A stretch of 64,000 nucleotides of DNA from Lentzea californiensis (GCF_024648825.1 NZ_JANBBE010000010.1:186001-250000), one strand, 5' to 3'. Positions 51,884 to 61,253 are shown, numbered from the stretch's first letter. Notes: a model not told the origin generated them from the sequence alone. Translations and numbers: made by a program.

Positions 51884-52015
51884 GGCCGGGTTTTCGTCGG
51901 CCTGCGGCAGAATGGCCGGGCCGCCGGGTCGCTGGCCTGGGTAATGGTCGTCGGCAAGTTCCGCTTCGCCCGCTACGACGTCACCGGCGCGGTCATCTGC
52001 TTGATCGGCGTTGCC
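51884..52015 (+). pseudogene. YnfA/UPF0060 membrane protein C-terminal remnant
   Basis: A 40-codon stretch reads GRVFVG, then AAGSLAWVMVVGKFRFARYD and VTGAVICLIGVAV, the end of UPF0060 (YnfA) proteins. The N-terminal part and proper C-terminus are missing, and the frame runs on into unrelated sequence. It lies in the 400-bp gap between the TetR and HIT genes; nothing else is seen there. Confidence 0.6.
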
Positions 52016-52223
52016 GTGTCCAGGTCATGCAGAGTCTGTCGGCCTGCTCGTACGCCTCGACCACATCGGCAACCCGATAGGGGCAACTCGTCCTGCCGAC
52101 ACTCACCCACTGCGCCGAGCCGCGTGAGCCACGATCACCGCAGCCAGTCACGTCGTGACCATGCGATCAGACCCGAGAGAAAATCGCTCGCGTCGCCCAC
52201 GACGCAGCTGCAACGCTTTGCAC

Positions 52224-52703
52224 GTGAATGACCAAAGGCCAGAGAAATGCGTCTTCTGCGCCATCGTCGCCGGAGAGGCCGAGGCGAGCTTGGCATATGC
52301 AGATGATCGAGTCGTTGCGTTCATGGATCTCGGCGCGGTGACGCCGGGGCACGTCCTCGTAGTGCCACGGTTGCATGCCATCGGGCTGGAAGACTTGGAC
52401 GAGGAGACGAGCACACACGTCTGGAGGATCGGCCACCGCGTCGGCCGCGCCCTTCGACGCTCTGGCCTGCGCTGCGAGGGTATCAACGTGTTCCTCGCCG
52501 ACGGAGAAGCCGCCTTCCAGGAGATCTTCCACTTCCATCTGCACGTCTTTCCACGCTTCCGCGGCGACAGCTTCCGCATCGACGCAGACTGGGCCACCCG
52601 TGCTCGCCATTTGCTCGACGAAGAAGCTAGTGCTGTTCGCCAGGGGCTGGACGTCATCGACGCCGACGCGCCACCAGCAGCGCCCGCTAACACAGAGAAC
52701 TAG
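52224..52703 (+). CDS. HIT family hydrolase
   Basis: 159 residues from the GTG at 52224; a GTG at 52155 would add 23 basic residues not found in the family. The HIT fold is complete: CVFCAIVAGE (near 10, zinc Cys pair), ADDRVVAFMDLGAVTPGHVL followed by VVPRLHA, and the active-site FHFHLHVFPR (near 105). HIT proteins hydrolyse nucleotide conjugates such as AMP-amides or diadenosine polyphosphates. A housekeeping role is likely; no link to neighbours is seen. Confidence 0.88.
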   Translation: MNDQRPEKCVFCAIVAGEAEASLAYADDRVVAFMDLGAVTPGHVLVVPRLHAIGLEDLDEETSTHVWRIGHRVGRALRRSGLRCEGINVFLADGEAAFQEIFHFHLHVFPRFRGDSFRIDADWATRARHLLDEEASAVRQGLDVIDADAPPAAPANTEN

Positions 52704-53650
52704 CGCACTGCGCTTGACTCGATCACCCACATAAGTGGAATTGTACATCGGAGCAGGGCAAATGCTCCACGCGCCCACATTCGGTCAGGTGGTTCAGATT
52801 GGCCCGTACCGCTGGAAGGACGGTCGGCGATGAAGGTGTAGACGTACCACTTGTCCGTACCGCGCTTGCGGCGCCACTGGATGTGAAACCCCAAGAACTC
52901 GAACCCGTCGCCCAGCGACGCAACCTGGGTCTTGGCTGGTGACAGCCGCAGGCCCATCGGTTCCAGCACGTGGGCGACGTCCTCGCGCAACGCCTCGGTG
53001 TCGGTCTGGTTTCCGTTGACCAGAACGACGAAGTCATCGCAGTAGCGGATCAGCCGCCACGTTGGTAACCCCTTGGCGCGGCGGCCCGCGCGTCGGCTCT
53101 CGGTGGACATCGTCCCGCCCGGTTTCCATGGCCCCATCAGGTGTTCATCGAGCACCGACAGAGCGATGTTGGCCAGCAACGGTGACAAGGTCCCACCTTG
53201 TGGCGTGCCGGTGTGCGTACCCTTGATCTCGCCGAACTCGGTCAAGATTCCGGCTTTGAGGAACGCTTTCACCAGCGCCAGCACACGCTTGTCCTTGACC
53301 CGCAACCGAACCCGGTCCATCAGGCCCGAGTGCGAGATCGAGTCGAAGCACGCCTCGATGTCCGCGTCCAGCACCCACCGATACCCGTGGGAGCCGTAGT
53401 GGTGGATCTCAGCGTTCGCGTCCTGGGCACGCCGTTGAGGCCGGAACCCATAGGAGACCGGCACGAAGTCAGCCTCGAAGATCGGTTCCAGCACCAGCTC
53501 CAACGCGGCCTGCACGACCCGGTCGGCCACGGTAGGAATACCGAGACTTCTGACCTTGCCCGACTCGCCCGGCTTCGGGATCTTGCGTTCCCGCACCGGC
53601 AACGGCCGGAACGTACCCTCCTTGAGCTGGGCACGATTGCAGCATCCTTC
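52700..53650 (-). pseudogene. Group II intron reverse transcriptase, truncated at both ends
   Basis: The minus-strand frame encodes the central reverse transcriptase of a group II intron protein: LKEGTFRPLPVRERKIPK (start of the recognisable part), SLGIPTVADRVVQAALELVL, DADIEACFDSISHSGLMDRV, GTPQGGTLSPLLANIALSVL and the catalytic RYCDDFVVLVNG. About 100 N-terminal residues are missing before it, and after WYVYTFIADRPSS the maturase X and endonuclease parts are replaced by unrelated codons. It is therefore a remnant and cannot support splicing or mobility. Confidence 0.85.
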
Positions 53651-54050
53651 CCTTCTTGATCCCGCTGCCGCCCTTCCCCATGGGCGCAGGCTTTCCCTGG
53701 CTCGGAGTACTACGGCGACTCCGCCCCGTCCCAGGCCGATCGGTGGTCGGCGCACCCAACCCTTCTATCCACATTGGACACATGGCTACGGGTGAGACCC
53801 AGGACGGTTCCCGCGTTCACTGTGATTCGCTCGGCGAAGTAGGAGCCCGACTGTGTCCCAGCAGCATCGCCACGAGTACGCCGCAGACCTTCCTCGTAGC
53901 CTCCCGGACAGCATCGGCAAACCATCCCAGGAGTTCCCCAACCCCTTCACATGATCGGGTGTGCACCGCCTCCGGCCCAGATCCGCCAGGTTCGAGCCGG
54001 TGTAAATTTGAGGGACGTAAAACGCCGGCACCTCTCGTACTCCTCTCCGT
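53651..54050 (-). other. Probable 5' RNA part of the group II intron remnant
   Basis: Upstream of the reverse transcriptase on the minus strand the DNA has no coding bias but shows stretches like those of intron domain I (gtgaaggggttggggaac, agccagggaaagcct, atggggaagggcggc). The exact intron ends are not visible and no domain V is found downstream, so the intron is incomplete. This is a weak assignment from pattern memory. Confidence 0.35.
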
Positions 54051-54249
54051 CACGCTCACCGGACCCGCACCATCTGGCAGTGCTGACACGTCCCGGCTTT
54101 GTCAGGGCTGCTCCCGCCCGCCCCGGCACCACCCGGACCAGGCTGCCCTCAGCTCCACCGTCCTGCTGCGACAGGATCAGCGGCGAAGGTCTCCCACCTC
54201 CACTCGAATCAACAGCGCCTCACGGCACAAACCGCTCGTTTTACAGTCC

Positions 54250-54594
54250 CTGTTTTGGCACCCCGCAGGGTTCGAACAGCTCCCGGCACGGTGAGCATGC
54301 GGGCCACCCGCATCAGGGGATAGCCAGATCCGCGGTGGGTGCGCAGGTCGTCGCGGGTCAAGGGCCAGATGGTGCCGATGAGGTCTGCCAGTGGCCGCGC
54401 GAGCTGTTCGCCGTGTGTGGCGACCAGGTCCCGGTGGATCGCGCGCGCGGCGATCTCGCCACCACCAGGACGATCCCGGCCGAGCGGCTCCGTGTCCGCG
54501 TGCACGGCTGTGGGCGTACGCCACCGCGAGCGCCCGTGTCTGCAGGTCGTCGACGCGCTGGAGGACGTCGGGGGCGTTCAGTCGTGGGATCATG
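54250..54594 (-). pseudogene. Frameshifted remnant, unknown family
   Basis: On the minus strand MIPRLNAPDVLQRVDDLQTR opens a frame with strong GC at third positions; near 54510 the bias moves to another frame (ATHGEQLARPLADLIGTIWP, LTRDDLRTHRGSGYPLM) and fades near 54297. This is a real gene broken by a frameshift. I do not recognise the family. Confidence 0.35.
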
Positions 54595-54639
54595 TCACCG
54601 ACTGCGCCGCGTTCCTCTACGCGCAAGCTCTTGCTGGGA

Positions 54640-54995
54640 TCGTCGCGCGTGACGGCAGAGCCCAGCTGCTCGACATCATGAGCGAGTCGGTGTTCGGGCT
54701 CGCGGTGAACGGCGAGAACACGCCTGTCGTGGTGACGTCGCCGGACGACGTGCCGTGCGTGATCGGGGCGACGGCGCCCGCGCACGGCGCCCGCGCACGG
54801 CCCGACGCATCGCCAAGCTCGAGGGTTTGCAGGACATCGCGGGCCTGGGCCGAGGTGAACCTCACGCAGCTGGTAGGTGTGCTCCCGGAGGAAGGCGTGG
54901 ACCTGCTGCTCAACCCCGGTGCCACCTCGTTCATACGGTTGATCGCCTCGGTGCTGCGTAAGGCCGCCGCGGAGCCCGGCCTGACAGCTGATGGT
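54640..54995 (+). pseudogene. Degenerate remnant, possibly SseB-like
   Basis: The plus strand reads RAQLLDIMSESVFGLAVNGE followed by NTPVVVTSPDDVPCVIGATA, then after frame changes LTQLVGVLPEEGVDLLLNPG. This recalls SseB-type proteins but is interrupted. On the minus strand just beyond (about 55000-55110) a further fragment with coding bias reads RFPKTVVDRARWTMYGDTAG. The 54.2-55.2 kb stretch is a mosaic of broken genes. Confidence 0.3.
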
Positions 54996-55264
54996 CGTAC
55001 TTGGTGTGGCCGGCGGTGTCGCCGTACATGGTCCAGCGGGCCCGGTCGACGACGGTCTTAGGGAAGCGCTGGTTGCTCCAGAAGCTGGAGTGGCTGGCCG
55101 CCGACCGAGCAGCTGATCGGATTGCTGCGCTACACCGACTGACCTGGGCATTGCAGAAAGCTTGCAAGGCTTTCACACGATCGATCACACATCGTTGCGC
55201 CATCCACCACCACCGGTACCGGAGGCCATCGCCGCCGGGCACCAGTCAGAAAGGCGGCGAAGTA

Positions 55265-55705
55265 ATGCGCTGGTCGAAGGGTTTGAGTGCTGCTCTCGGA
55301 GTGGTCGCGGCGGCAACGGCGCTGGCCGGTACGGTCGCGCCGGCCGGGGCGGCGTCGAAGAACATCGGCACCATCGCCGGAGTCGAGTCACGCTGTGCCA
55401 ACTCGCCGTACTGGGCGTGTCTGTACTTCAACAGCGGCAGGGCCACGGCTTACTGGGGTACGAGCGTCACGGTGCGCGATCTGGAAGGGCGAAGGTTCTT
55501 CGACGGCACCGGCGTCGGCGCGCGTGAGCCCGTCAAGAACAACGCGGCTGCGATCTCCTGCGACATGACCACCACGTCGATCTGCTACGTGTACGACCGG
55601 TCGGAGCTCGGCGGCGACGTCGACTACCTCTACGGGCAGCGCAGCGGCGTGCTCTCGTACACCTACAACGACAACGCTTCCATCAGGCTCAGCCCTGGGG
55701 CGTAG
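55265..55705 (+). CDS. Secreted peptidase inhibitor I36-like protein
   Basis: 146 residues with a Sec signal (LSAALGVVAAATALAGTVAPAGA, cleavage near residue 29). The mature part has CANSPYWACLYFNSG near 45-58, SVTVRDLEGRRFFDGTG and a late Cys pair (CDMTTTSICYVY), the layout of the small beta-gamma-crystallin-like I36 protease inhibitors of actinomycetes. The ATG follows GAAAGGCGGCGAAGTA. A perfect 20-bp hairpin follows the stop. Its target protease is unknown. Confidence 0.75.
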   Translation: MRWSKGLSAALGVVAAATALAGTVAPAGAASKNIGTIAGVESRCANSPYWACLYFNSGRATAYWGTSVTVRDLEGRRFFDGTGVGAREPVKNNAAAISCDMTTTSICYVYDRSELGGDVDYLYGQRSGVLSYTYNDNASIRLSPGA

Positions 55706-55707
55706 CC

Positions 55708-55751
55708 GTCGGCGGCACCGAGGGGCGGGGGCGCCCCTCGGTGCCGCCGAC
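55708..55751. terminator. Perfect 20-bp hairpin terminator
   Basis: Positions 55708-55727 pair with 55732-55751 around a GGGG loop, 2 bp after the I36-like gene. It is very GC-rich and followed by no T run, as usual in actinomycetes. Confidence 0.85.
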
Positions 55752-55782
55752 CGGACGGCCATCACGGAAAGGTGTGAGCGAA

Positions 55783-56616
55783 GTGTCTCGACGGCTCTGG
55801 CACGCTACGGCTGCGTTGGCGTCCGTGCTGCTGGTGGGATGTTCAACGAACGGGGCCGCCCCGCCCCGCCCCATTCCACCGGAGGCCACGGCGCCCGACG
55901 CGGTGAACCTTCCCCTCGACCAGTATCGGCTCAGCACCTGGGACACCGGCCGAATAATTCTGGCTCGCGAAATCCTCATCCACCGGTGCATCGAGGATCG
56001 TGGAGGGTCGAAGCCGTCGCCTGACGCGGCGGCGATCGAGCAGGACGCCCGAGTGCGTATCAAGGACATCGGCCCGCGTGGCAACAAGCGGCGCTACGGA
56101 ATAACGGACCCGCGTGATGCGGCCGTCTACGGTTATCACCTGCCGTCGACGGTCGATCGCACCGAGCGTCCAGTCCCGGCGAAGGAACGGAGTACATCGA
56201 GCCAGTGCGTTCAGCAGGCCGACAAAACGCTCGGTGAGGCGAACCTGACCACGCCTGCCGAGGTCAAGGAGATCTCCACGGACAGCTACGAGAGATCGCT
56301 TTCCGACCCACGTGTGGCCCAGGCCCGTACTCAGTGGTCCGCCTGCATGAAAGCCGCTGGTCACGACTACGACAGTTCCGCGGCTGCGGCAGGGGCGTTC
56401 GACCTCTCCGCGGCGACCGTGACCGCGGCGGAAATCGCCACCGCCTCCGCCGACGTCGAATGCAAGTCGCGGTCGGGGCTGGTCGGCACTTGGCAGGAGG
56501 TGGAGTCGGCAATCCAGCAGTCCGTCCTCGACAGTCGCCGGCAGGCCTTCCAGGACATCGCCGAACAGCGCGAGCGGTTCAACGGCCGGGCTGACAGGAC
56601 GATAAACGGTCACTGA
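55783..56616 (+). CDS. Lipoprotein, unknown function
   Basis: 277 residues from the GTG at 55783, 10 nt after GGAAAGG; the GTG at 55774 is an alternative. A lipoprotein signal is clear (TAALASVLLVGCSTNG, lipid Cys near 20). Two conserved-looking Cys regions, HRCIEDRG and SQCVQQADKT/WSACMKAAGHDYDS, resemble actinomycete lipoproteins of unknown role with a WxxCM motif. No enzyme motif is seen. It lies between the I36-like gene and the regulator at 56780, all in the same direction. Confidence 0.7.
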   Translation: MSRRLWHATAALASVLLVGCSTNGAAPPRPIPPEATAPDAVNLPLDQYRLSTWDTGRIILAREILIHRCIEDRGGSKPSPDAAAIEQDARVRIKDIGPRGNKRRYGITDPRDAAVYGYHLPSTVDRTERPVPAKERSTSSQCVQQADKTLGEANLTTPAEVKEISTDSYERSLSDPRVAQARTQWSACMKAAGHDYDSSAAAAGAFDLSAATVTAAEIATASADVECKSRSGLVGTWQEVESAIQQSVLDSRRQAFQDIAEQRERFNGRADRTINGH

Positions 56617-56779
56617 CGCGTTACCAGTGCTTTCTCCGGATTTCCACGGTGGTGCGGCAATAGAGCACCCGTGTCTCAACTGGTGGGCCGATCGTGTGAA
56701 TCGCTCGCAAACCTTCCGCGAAGCGAGGATCGGAATGTTAAGCCGGTGGTGCTGGTTTGCCGAGCACGGGGGACACCGG

Positions 56780-59767
56780 GTGTTGCGCCTGCTGGGAGAA
56801 GTGCGCGCGGAGGCCGATGGGCAGCCGCTGGACCTGGGCACGCCCAGGCAGCGCTGCGTGCTGGTGGCGCTCGCTGTCGACACCGGGAGGACCGTTCCGG
56901 CGGACTGCCTGGTCGAACGGGTCTGGGGCCTGGACGCGGCACCACGGGCTCGGGCGACGTTGCACAGCTACGTCTCCCGGCTGCGGCGGGCGTTGGACGG
57001 GCTGGAAGGAGTCTCGATCGTGCGACGGTCGGGCAGTTACGTGTTGCTCGTCGACGCGCCGGAGCCGCTGCTCGACCTGCAGCGGTTTCGCGATCTGCGT
57101 GCTCAGGCACGGGGTGACGATTCGGCGGCCGTGCGCTCGTTGACCGACGCACTGGCGTTGTGGCGTGGGGAGGCCCTCACCGGTGTCGACGGTGAGTGGG
57201 TGCGAGCCGAACGGGAGCGGTTGGAGCAGGAGCGCCTCACCGTCGAACACGAGCTGGTCGACGCTCGGTTGCGCGCCGGGGAGGGCCAGGAACTGGTGGG
57301 CGAGCTGTCGGCGCGGGCCGCAAGGCACCCGCTGAACGAGCGTGTCGCAGGCCAGTACCTGCTGGCCCTGTACCGGGCCGGTCGCACCACCGACGCCCTG
57401 GACCACTACCGCCACGTCAGGGGGCAGCTCGTCGAGGAACTGGGTGTCGAGCCAGGTGCCGCGCTGCAGGAGCTGCACCGGCAGGTCTTAGCCGCTGATC
57501 CCCGGCTCGTCGCGGCAGTTGCGGAGTCCGCCGCACGGGCCGCCGCTCACCCGGTGCACGCGCTGCCGCACGACGTGGAGGACTTCACCGGGCGCGACGA
57601 CGAGCTCCTGCGGTTGTTCGACGCCACCGCTTCCGTGAGCAGCTCGACGGTGATCGTGGCGATCGACGGCATGGCGGGTGTGGGCAAGACCGCTCTCGCC
57701 GTGCACACGGCCCACCACCTGGCAGACCGCTACCCGGACGTGCAGCTGTTCATCGACCTGCACGCCCACACCGCCGACCTGCGACCGACGGATTCCGCCG
57801 CGGCGCTGGCCGTGCTGTTGCGCTCCATCGGGGTGGCGGGCGAACGTGTCCCAGACGGGCTGGAGGAACGCGCCGTGTTGTGGCGTGCCGAGCTTGCGGG
57901 CCGCAAAGCCTTGCTGGTGCTGGACAACGCGGCCAGCGCGGCGCAGGTGCGCCCCCTGCTACCCGGCACCGCTGACTGCCTCGCACTCGTCACCAGCAGA
58001 CGCAGGCTCACCGATCTCGACTCGGCCAGAACCGTGTCGCTGGACGTGCTGCCGCAGCGCCAGGCCGTCGAGCTGTTCACGAGGGTCCTCGGGTACGAAC
58101 CAGCCGAACGCGAGCCGGTGGCGGACGTCGCCGCTCTGTGCGGCCATCTCCCGCTGGCTCTCCGGATCGCGGCGGCCCGGCTGCGCTCACGTTCCGTGTG
58201 GACGGTCGAGCACCTGGCGGAACGCCTGCGTGACAGCGGGCAACGGCTGAACGAACTGGTGACGGGCGACCGCAGCGTGGCCGCCGCGTTGCACCTGTCC
58301 TATCTGCACCTCGACGCTACCCGGCAGCGCCTGTTCCGGTTGCTGGGCCTGCATCCCGGCGCCGACCTCGACGCGCACGCAGCCGCCGCTCTCGCCGACG
58401 CGGATCCGGTGGAGACCGAACGGCTGCTGGAGGAACTGGTCGACCTGCACCTGCTGCACCAGTCCGAAGCCGGCAGGTACCGGATGCATGACCTGCTGCG
58501 CGCGTTCGCCTCGGAACTGGCCGCCACCACCGAGAGTCCGTCGTGCCGGCGCGAGTCCCTGACCCGGCTCCAGGACTGCTACCTTGCCACGGCCGCGCGG
58601 GCGATGGATGTCGTCGCGCCCGGAGCCGAACGCACGAACGTCCGGGCCGAGGCGCGGTCCCCGGTCCTGTCCACCTACGCGCAGGCCATGGTCTGGCTGC
58701 AAGGCGAACGCGCGAACCTGGTGGTGACGGCGACCTCGACCGAGGGTGCCCACTCAAGTGAACTGTCCACGATCCTGTTGCGGTACCTCGATCTGCGCGG
58801 CTACCACGATGACGCGCTCGTGTTGCACAGTCACGCCCACGCCGTCGCGCGAGGTCGCGGAGACGTCGTCGCGGAATGTCAGGCGCTGGGCAACCTCGCC
58901 ACCGCCCACGAACGCCTGGGTCGCTACGTCGAGGCCGAAGCGCACCACCGGAAGGCACTGGAGCTCGCGAGGTCCGTCGGCGAGATCGCGCTGGAAGGAC
59001 GAACACACAACAACCTCGGCAACGTGTACCTGGCTGTCGCCGACCACCGGAACGCACTCGTGCACTACCAGCAGGCGCTTGACATCGCCGCGCGCACTGG
59101 AAACCGCCTTGGCCACTGCCGCTCAGCCAACAACCTCGGCATCGTATGCGAACGGCTGGGCCACTACGACGAGGCGTTCGCTCACCACAACAGCGCCTTG
59201 GCCCTCGCGCAGGAGATAGATGATGTGGCCGGGCGGGGTTATGCCCTGCATAGCCTGGGTTTCGTCCTCCGGCGGCTCGGCAGGCACCGCGAAGCGCTTG
59301 CCCGTCTCCAGCAGGCGCTCACCATCGCCGTGGACACGGGAAACCGGAGCCTGGAGGGCTACACGGCGCTGGGACTAGGGCTGGTGCAGGCGGATCAGGG
59401 CCGGTTCGCGGAGTCCGCGACCAACCTCCGTACTGCGCTCACCGTCGGGCTCGACAGCGGAAACCGAGGTCTGCAGGCCGAAGCTCTCAACGGGCTCGGC
59501 GAGTCGGTCCGGCTCAGTGGCGATCCGGTGCGCGCACTCGCCCACCACCGGGAGGCACTGAGGCTGGCCGAGGAGACGGGTGATCGCTACCAGCAGGCCT
59601 GCGGGCACGACGGTCTCGCGCACGGATACCGCATGGTCAACCAGGCGGTGCGTGCTCGCCAGCACTGGAGCAGCGCCCTGGCGCTGTACGTCGAGACCGC
59701 GGTACCGGAGGCGGGCGCCGTCCGCCTTCAGCTGTCCACTTTGGATGAACGATCCGCTCACCTTTAG
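56780..59767 (+). CDS. AfsR/SARP-like regulator with NB-ARC and TPR domains
   Basis: 995 residues from the GTG at 56780 (MLRLLGEVRAEADGQPLDLG when read as Met); an ATG at 56735 would add 15 residues. Domains: OmpR-type HTH about 1-90 (LGTPRQRCVLVALAVDTGRT, ATLHSYVSRLRRAL); BTAD about 95-245; NB-ARC with Walker A DGMAGVGKTALAVH near 297 and ALLVLDNAASAAQVRPLLPG; then at least six TPR-like repeats with N-x-L-G-N patterns (CQALGNLATAHERLGRYVEA, THNNLGNVYLAVADH). It is followed after 10 bp by two tiny secreted peptide genes. TPR regulators in Firmicutes bind small exported peptides; that parallel is an inference. Confidence 0.9.
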   Translation: MLRLLGEVRAEADGQPLDLGTPRQRCVLVALAVDTGRTVPADCLVERVWGLDAAPRARATLHSYVSRLRRALDGLEGVSIVRRSGSYVLLVDAPEPLLDLQRFRDLRAQARGDDSAAVRSLTDALALWRGEALTGVDGEWVRAERERLEQERLTVEHELVDARLRAGEGQELVGELSARAARHPLNERVAGQYLLALYRAGRTTDALDHYRHVRGQLVEELGVEPGAALQELHRQVLAADPRLVAAVAESAARAAAHPVHALPHDVEDFTGRDDELLRLFDATASVSSSTVIVAIDGMAGVGKTALAVHTAHHLADRYPDVQLFIDLHAHTADLRPTDSAAALAVLLRSIGVAGERVPDGLEERAVLWRAELAGRKALLVLDNAASAAQVRPLLPGTADCLALVTSRRRLTDLDSARTVSLDVLPQRQAVELFTRVLGYEPAEREPVADVAALCGHLPLALRIAAARLRSRSVWTVEHLAERLRDSGQRLNELVTGDRSVAAALHLSYLHLDATRQRLFRLLGLHPGADLDAHAAAALADADPVETERLLEELVDLHLLHQSEAGRYRMHDLLRAFASELAATTESPSCRRESLTRLQDCYLATAARAMDVVAPGAERTNVRAEARSPVLSTYAQAMVWLQGERANLVVTATSTEGAHSSELSTILLRYLDLRGYHDDALVLHSHAHAVARGRGDVVAECQALGNLATAHERLGRYVEAEAHHRKALELARSVGEIALEGRTHNNLGNVYLAVADHRNALVHYQQALDIAARTGNRLGHCRSANNLGIVCERLGHYDEAFAHHNSALALAQEIDDVAGRGYALHSLGFVLRRLGRHREALARLQQALTIAVDTGNRSLEGYTALGLGLVQADQGRFAESATNLRTALTVGLDSGNRGLQAEALNGLGESVRLSGDPVRALAHHREALRLAEETGDRYQQACGHDGLAHGYRMVNQAVRARQHWSSALALYVETAVPEAGAVRLQLSTLDERSAHL

Positions 59768-59777
59768 GAGTTCTTCG

Positions 59778-59918
59778 ATGAGGTTCGTATCAGTTCTGGT
59801 TGCGGCCGTGGTGCTGCTTCTCGCTCCTGCTCCGGCAGCGCATGCGTGTTGCGGGCCAGGGCCGGGAAGTCAGATCTACTCGTGCGGCAACCTGTTCGAC
59901 CGCTTCTGCGGGTTTTAA
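59778..59918 (+). CDS. Small secreted Cys-rich peptide
   Basis: 46 residues; ATG after TAGGAGTTCTTCG, 10 bp behind the regulator stop. Residues 1-23 are a clean Sec signal (FVSVLVAAVVLLLAPAPAAHA). The mature peptide would be about 23 residues with four Cys (CCGPGPGSQIYSCGNLF, then DRFCGF), enough for two disulfides. No known bacteriocin or RiPP family is recognised. Being coupled to a TPR regulator, it could be a signal peptide or a target product. Confidence 0.6.
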   Translation: MRFVSVLVAAVVLLLAPAPAAHACCGPGPGSQIYSCGNLFDRFCGF

Positions 59919-59961
59919 GCAACGCTCACAAGAACCCTCCTACTCACAGGAGCCGAACTTG

Positions 59962-60042
59962 ATGAAACTGCTCTCCGCCGTTGTCGCGGTCACAGCTCTG
60001 CTGGGACTCTCGTGTGCCTGGGTCTGCTGCACGGGTAGGTGA
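59962..60042 (+). CDS. Very small secreted or leader peptide
   Basis: 26 codons, ATG after AGGAGCCGAACTTG. The product is almost only a hydrophobic signal (LLSAVVAVTALLGLSCAW) with a tail VCCTGR, similar in style to the preceding peptide. The spacing and ribosome site suggest it is translated. Its stop lies about 40 bp before the IS3 element; whether the IS shortened an originally longer peptide cannot be excluded. Confidence 0.45.
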   Translation: MKLLSAVVAVTALLGLSCAWVCCTGR

Positions 60043-60079
60043 CTGACCTGCCCTATCGGAAGGGTTCCAGTCGTTGTGG

Positions 60080-60975
60080 CTAACTGGCAGCGGTGATGGT
60101 GTCGTGGTCAGAGCGTAGTTCGTACTCGATTGAGGTGAGGTAGCCGAGGGCGGAGTGCCGTCGGCGGCGGTTGTGGAAGATTTCGATGTAGTCGAAGATC
60201 GCGTTGGCCGGCTCCACGCGGGTCTTCCATTTCTGGCGGTTCAGTAGCTCGATCTGCATCGATGACAAGAAGGATTCCATCATCGCGTTGTCGAGGCCGT
60301 CGCCGACTGTTCCGAAGGATGGCAGGAGGCCGGCTGAGCGGATCTTGTCGCCGAAGACCCATGAGGTGAACTGCTTGAGTTCAACCGGTCGGTGTGGACC
60401 ACGCAGCCGGCGACGTCGTCACGTCTCGCGATGGCGTTGGTGAGCGCGGTGACGGCGAGGCGGGACTTCATCCGGGAGTCGATGGAGTAGCCCACGATCC
60501 GGTTGGAGCAGACGTCCTTGACCGCGCACAGATACAGCTTTCCTTCTGTGGTGCGGTGTTCGGTGATATCGGCCAGCCACAACAGGTTCGGCGCCGCGGC
60601 GGTGAAGTCGCGGCGCACCAGGTCATCGTGCACCGGCGGGCCGGCCTTCTTGCCGTTGCGGCCGCGTTTCTTGCCGAACGCGCTCCACCAGCTCATGGAC
60701 GAGCAGATCCGCCACGCTGTCCGGTCCGCCAGGGGCAGGCCGGCGTCGCGGGCTTCGTCGGCGAGGAACCGGTAGCCGAACTCCGGATCGTCGCGGTGCG
60801 CGTCGAACAACGCGTCCGCCCGGTATGCCTCCGCGAGTTCCGCCTGGACGACCGGGCGGGCACGCCACCGGTAGTACGGCTGTCGAGCGATGTTCAAGAC
60901 CCGGCACGCCACCGCGACGGGAATCCCGTCCGCGGCCAGCTCGTTCAGGAGCGGGTAGAGCCTTCTCCCGGCAGA
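60080..60975 (-). pseudogene. IS3 transposase orfB, frameshifted
   Basis: The integrase core is clear: ACRVLNIARQPYYRWRARPV, WLADITEHRTTEGKLYLCAV and KDVCSNRIVGYSIDSRMKS. Near 60385, after CVVHTDR, the frame shifts; the rest continues in another frame as QFTSWVFGDKIRSAGLLPSF, GDGLDNAMMESFLSSMQIEL and FHNRRRRHSALGYLTSIEYE. The DDE residues are thus split over two frames, so the copy is probably dead. The orfB start lies in the overlap with orfA, where the family uses a programmed frameshift. Confidence 0.8.
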
Positions 60976-61253
60976 TTCGCCTGCGACAGATACGCCGTCG
61001 CCCGGCGCAGGACCTCGTTCTCCTGTTCCAGCAGCTTGATCCGCTTACGCGCCTCGCGCAGCTCGGCCGAGTCGTTCCTGCTCACGCCTGGTTTGGCGCC
61101 CTCGTCGACCTCGGCCTGGCGCAGCCACTTGAACAACGTCATCGGGTGCACTCCGAAGTCTTTCGCGATCTGCTCGACCGTCACACCGGGCTCGCGGTCA
61201 CGAGCGACCCGCACGACATCGTCGCGGAACTCCTGGGGGTAGGGCTTGGGCAC
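60945..61253 (-). CDS. IS3 transposase orfA
   Basis: 102 residues from a GTG after GGGAGGATGTCGCT. It has the IS3 orfA helix-turn-helix (QEFRDDVVRVARDREPGVTV, EQIAKDFGVHPMTLFKWLRQ) and a leucine-zipper-like end (RKRIKLLEQENEVLRRATAY). It is complete, but the partner orfB is frameshifted. Confidence 0.85.
   Translation of the reverse strand: MPKPYPQEFRDDVVRVARDREPGVTVEQIAKDFGVHPMTLFKWLRQAEVDEGAKPGVSRNDSAELREARKRIKLLEQENEVLRRATAYLSQANLPGEGSTRS

Noticed and set aside
55265-55705. The small secreted protein as an enediyne apoprotein
   Set aside because: Its Cys pattern fits I36 inhibitors, it lies 13 kb outside the cluster among unrelated genes, and it has no cluster motif.
56627-56779. Longer N-terminus of the second AfsR-like regulator
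   Set aside because: The added residues do not resemble the family, whose winged helix begins at the GTG of 56780; the ATG at 56735 remains possible.
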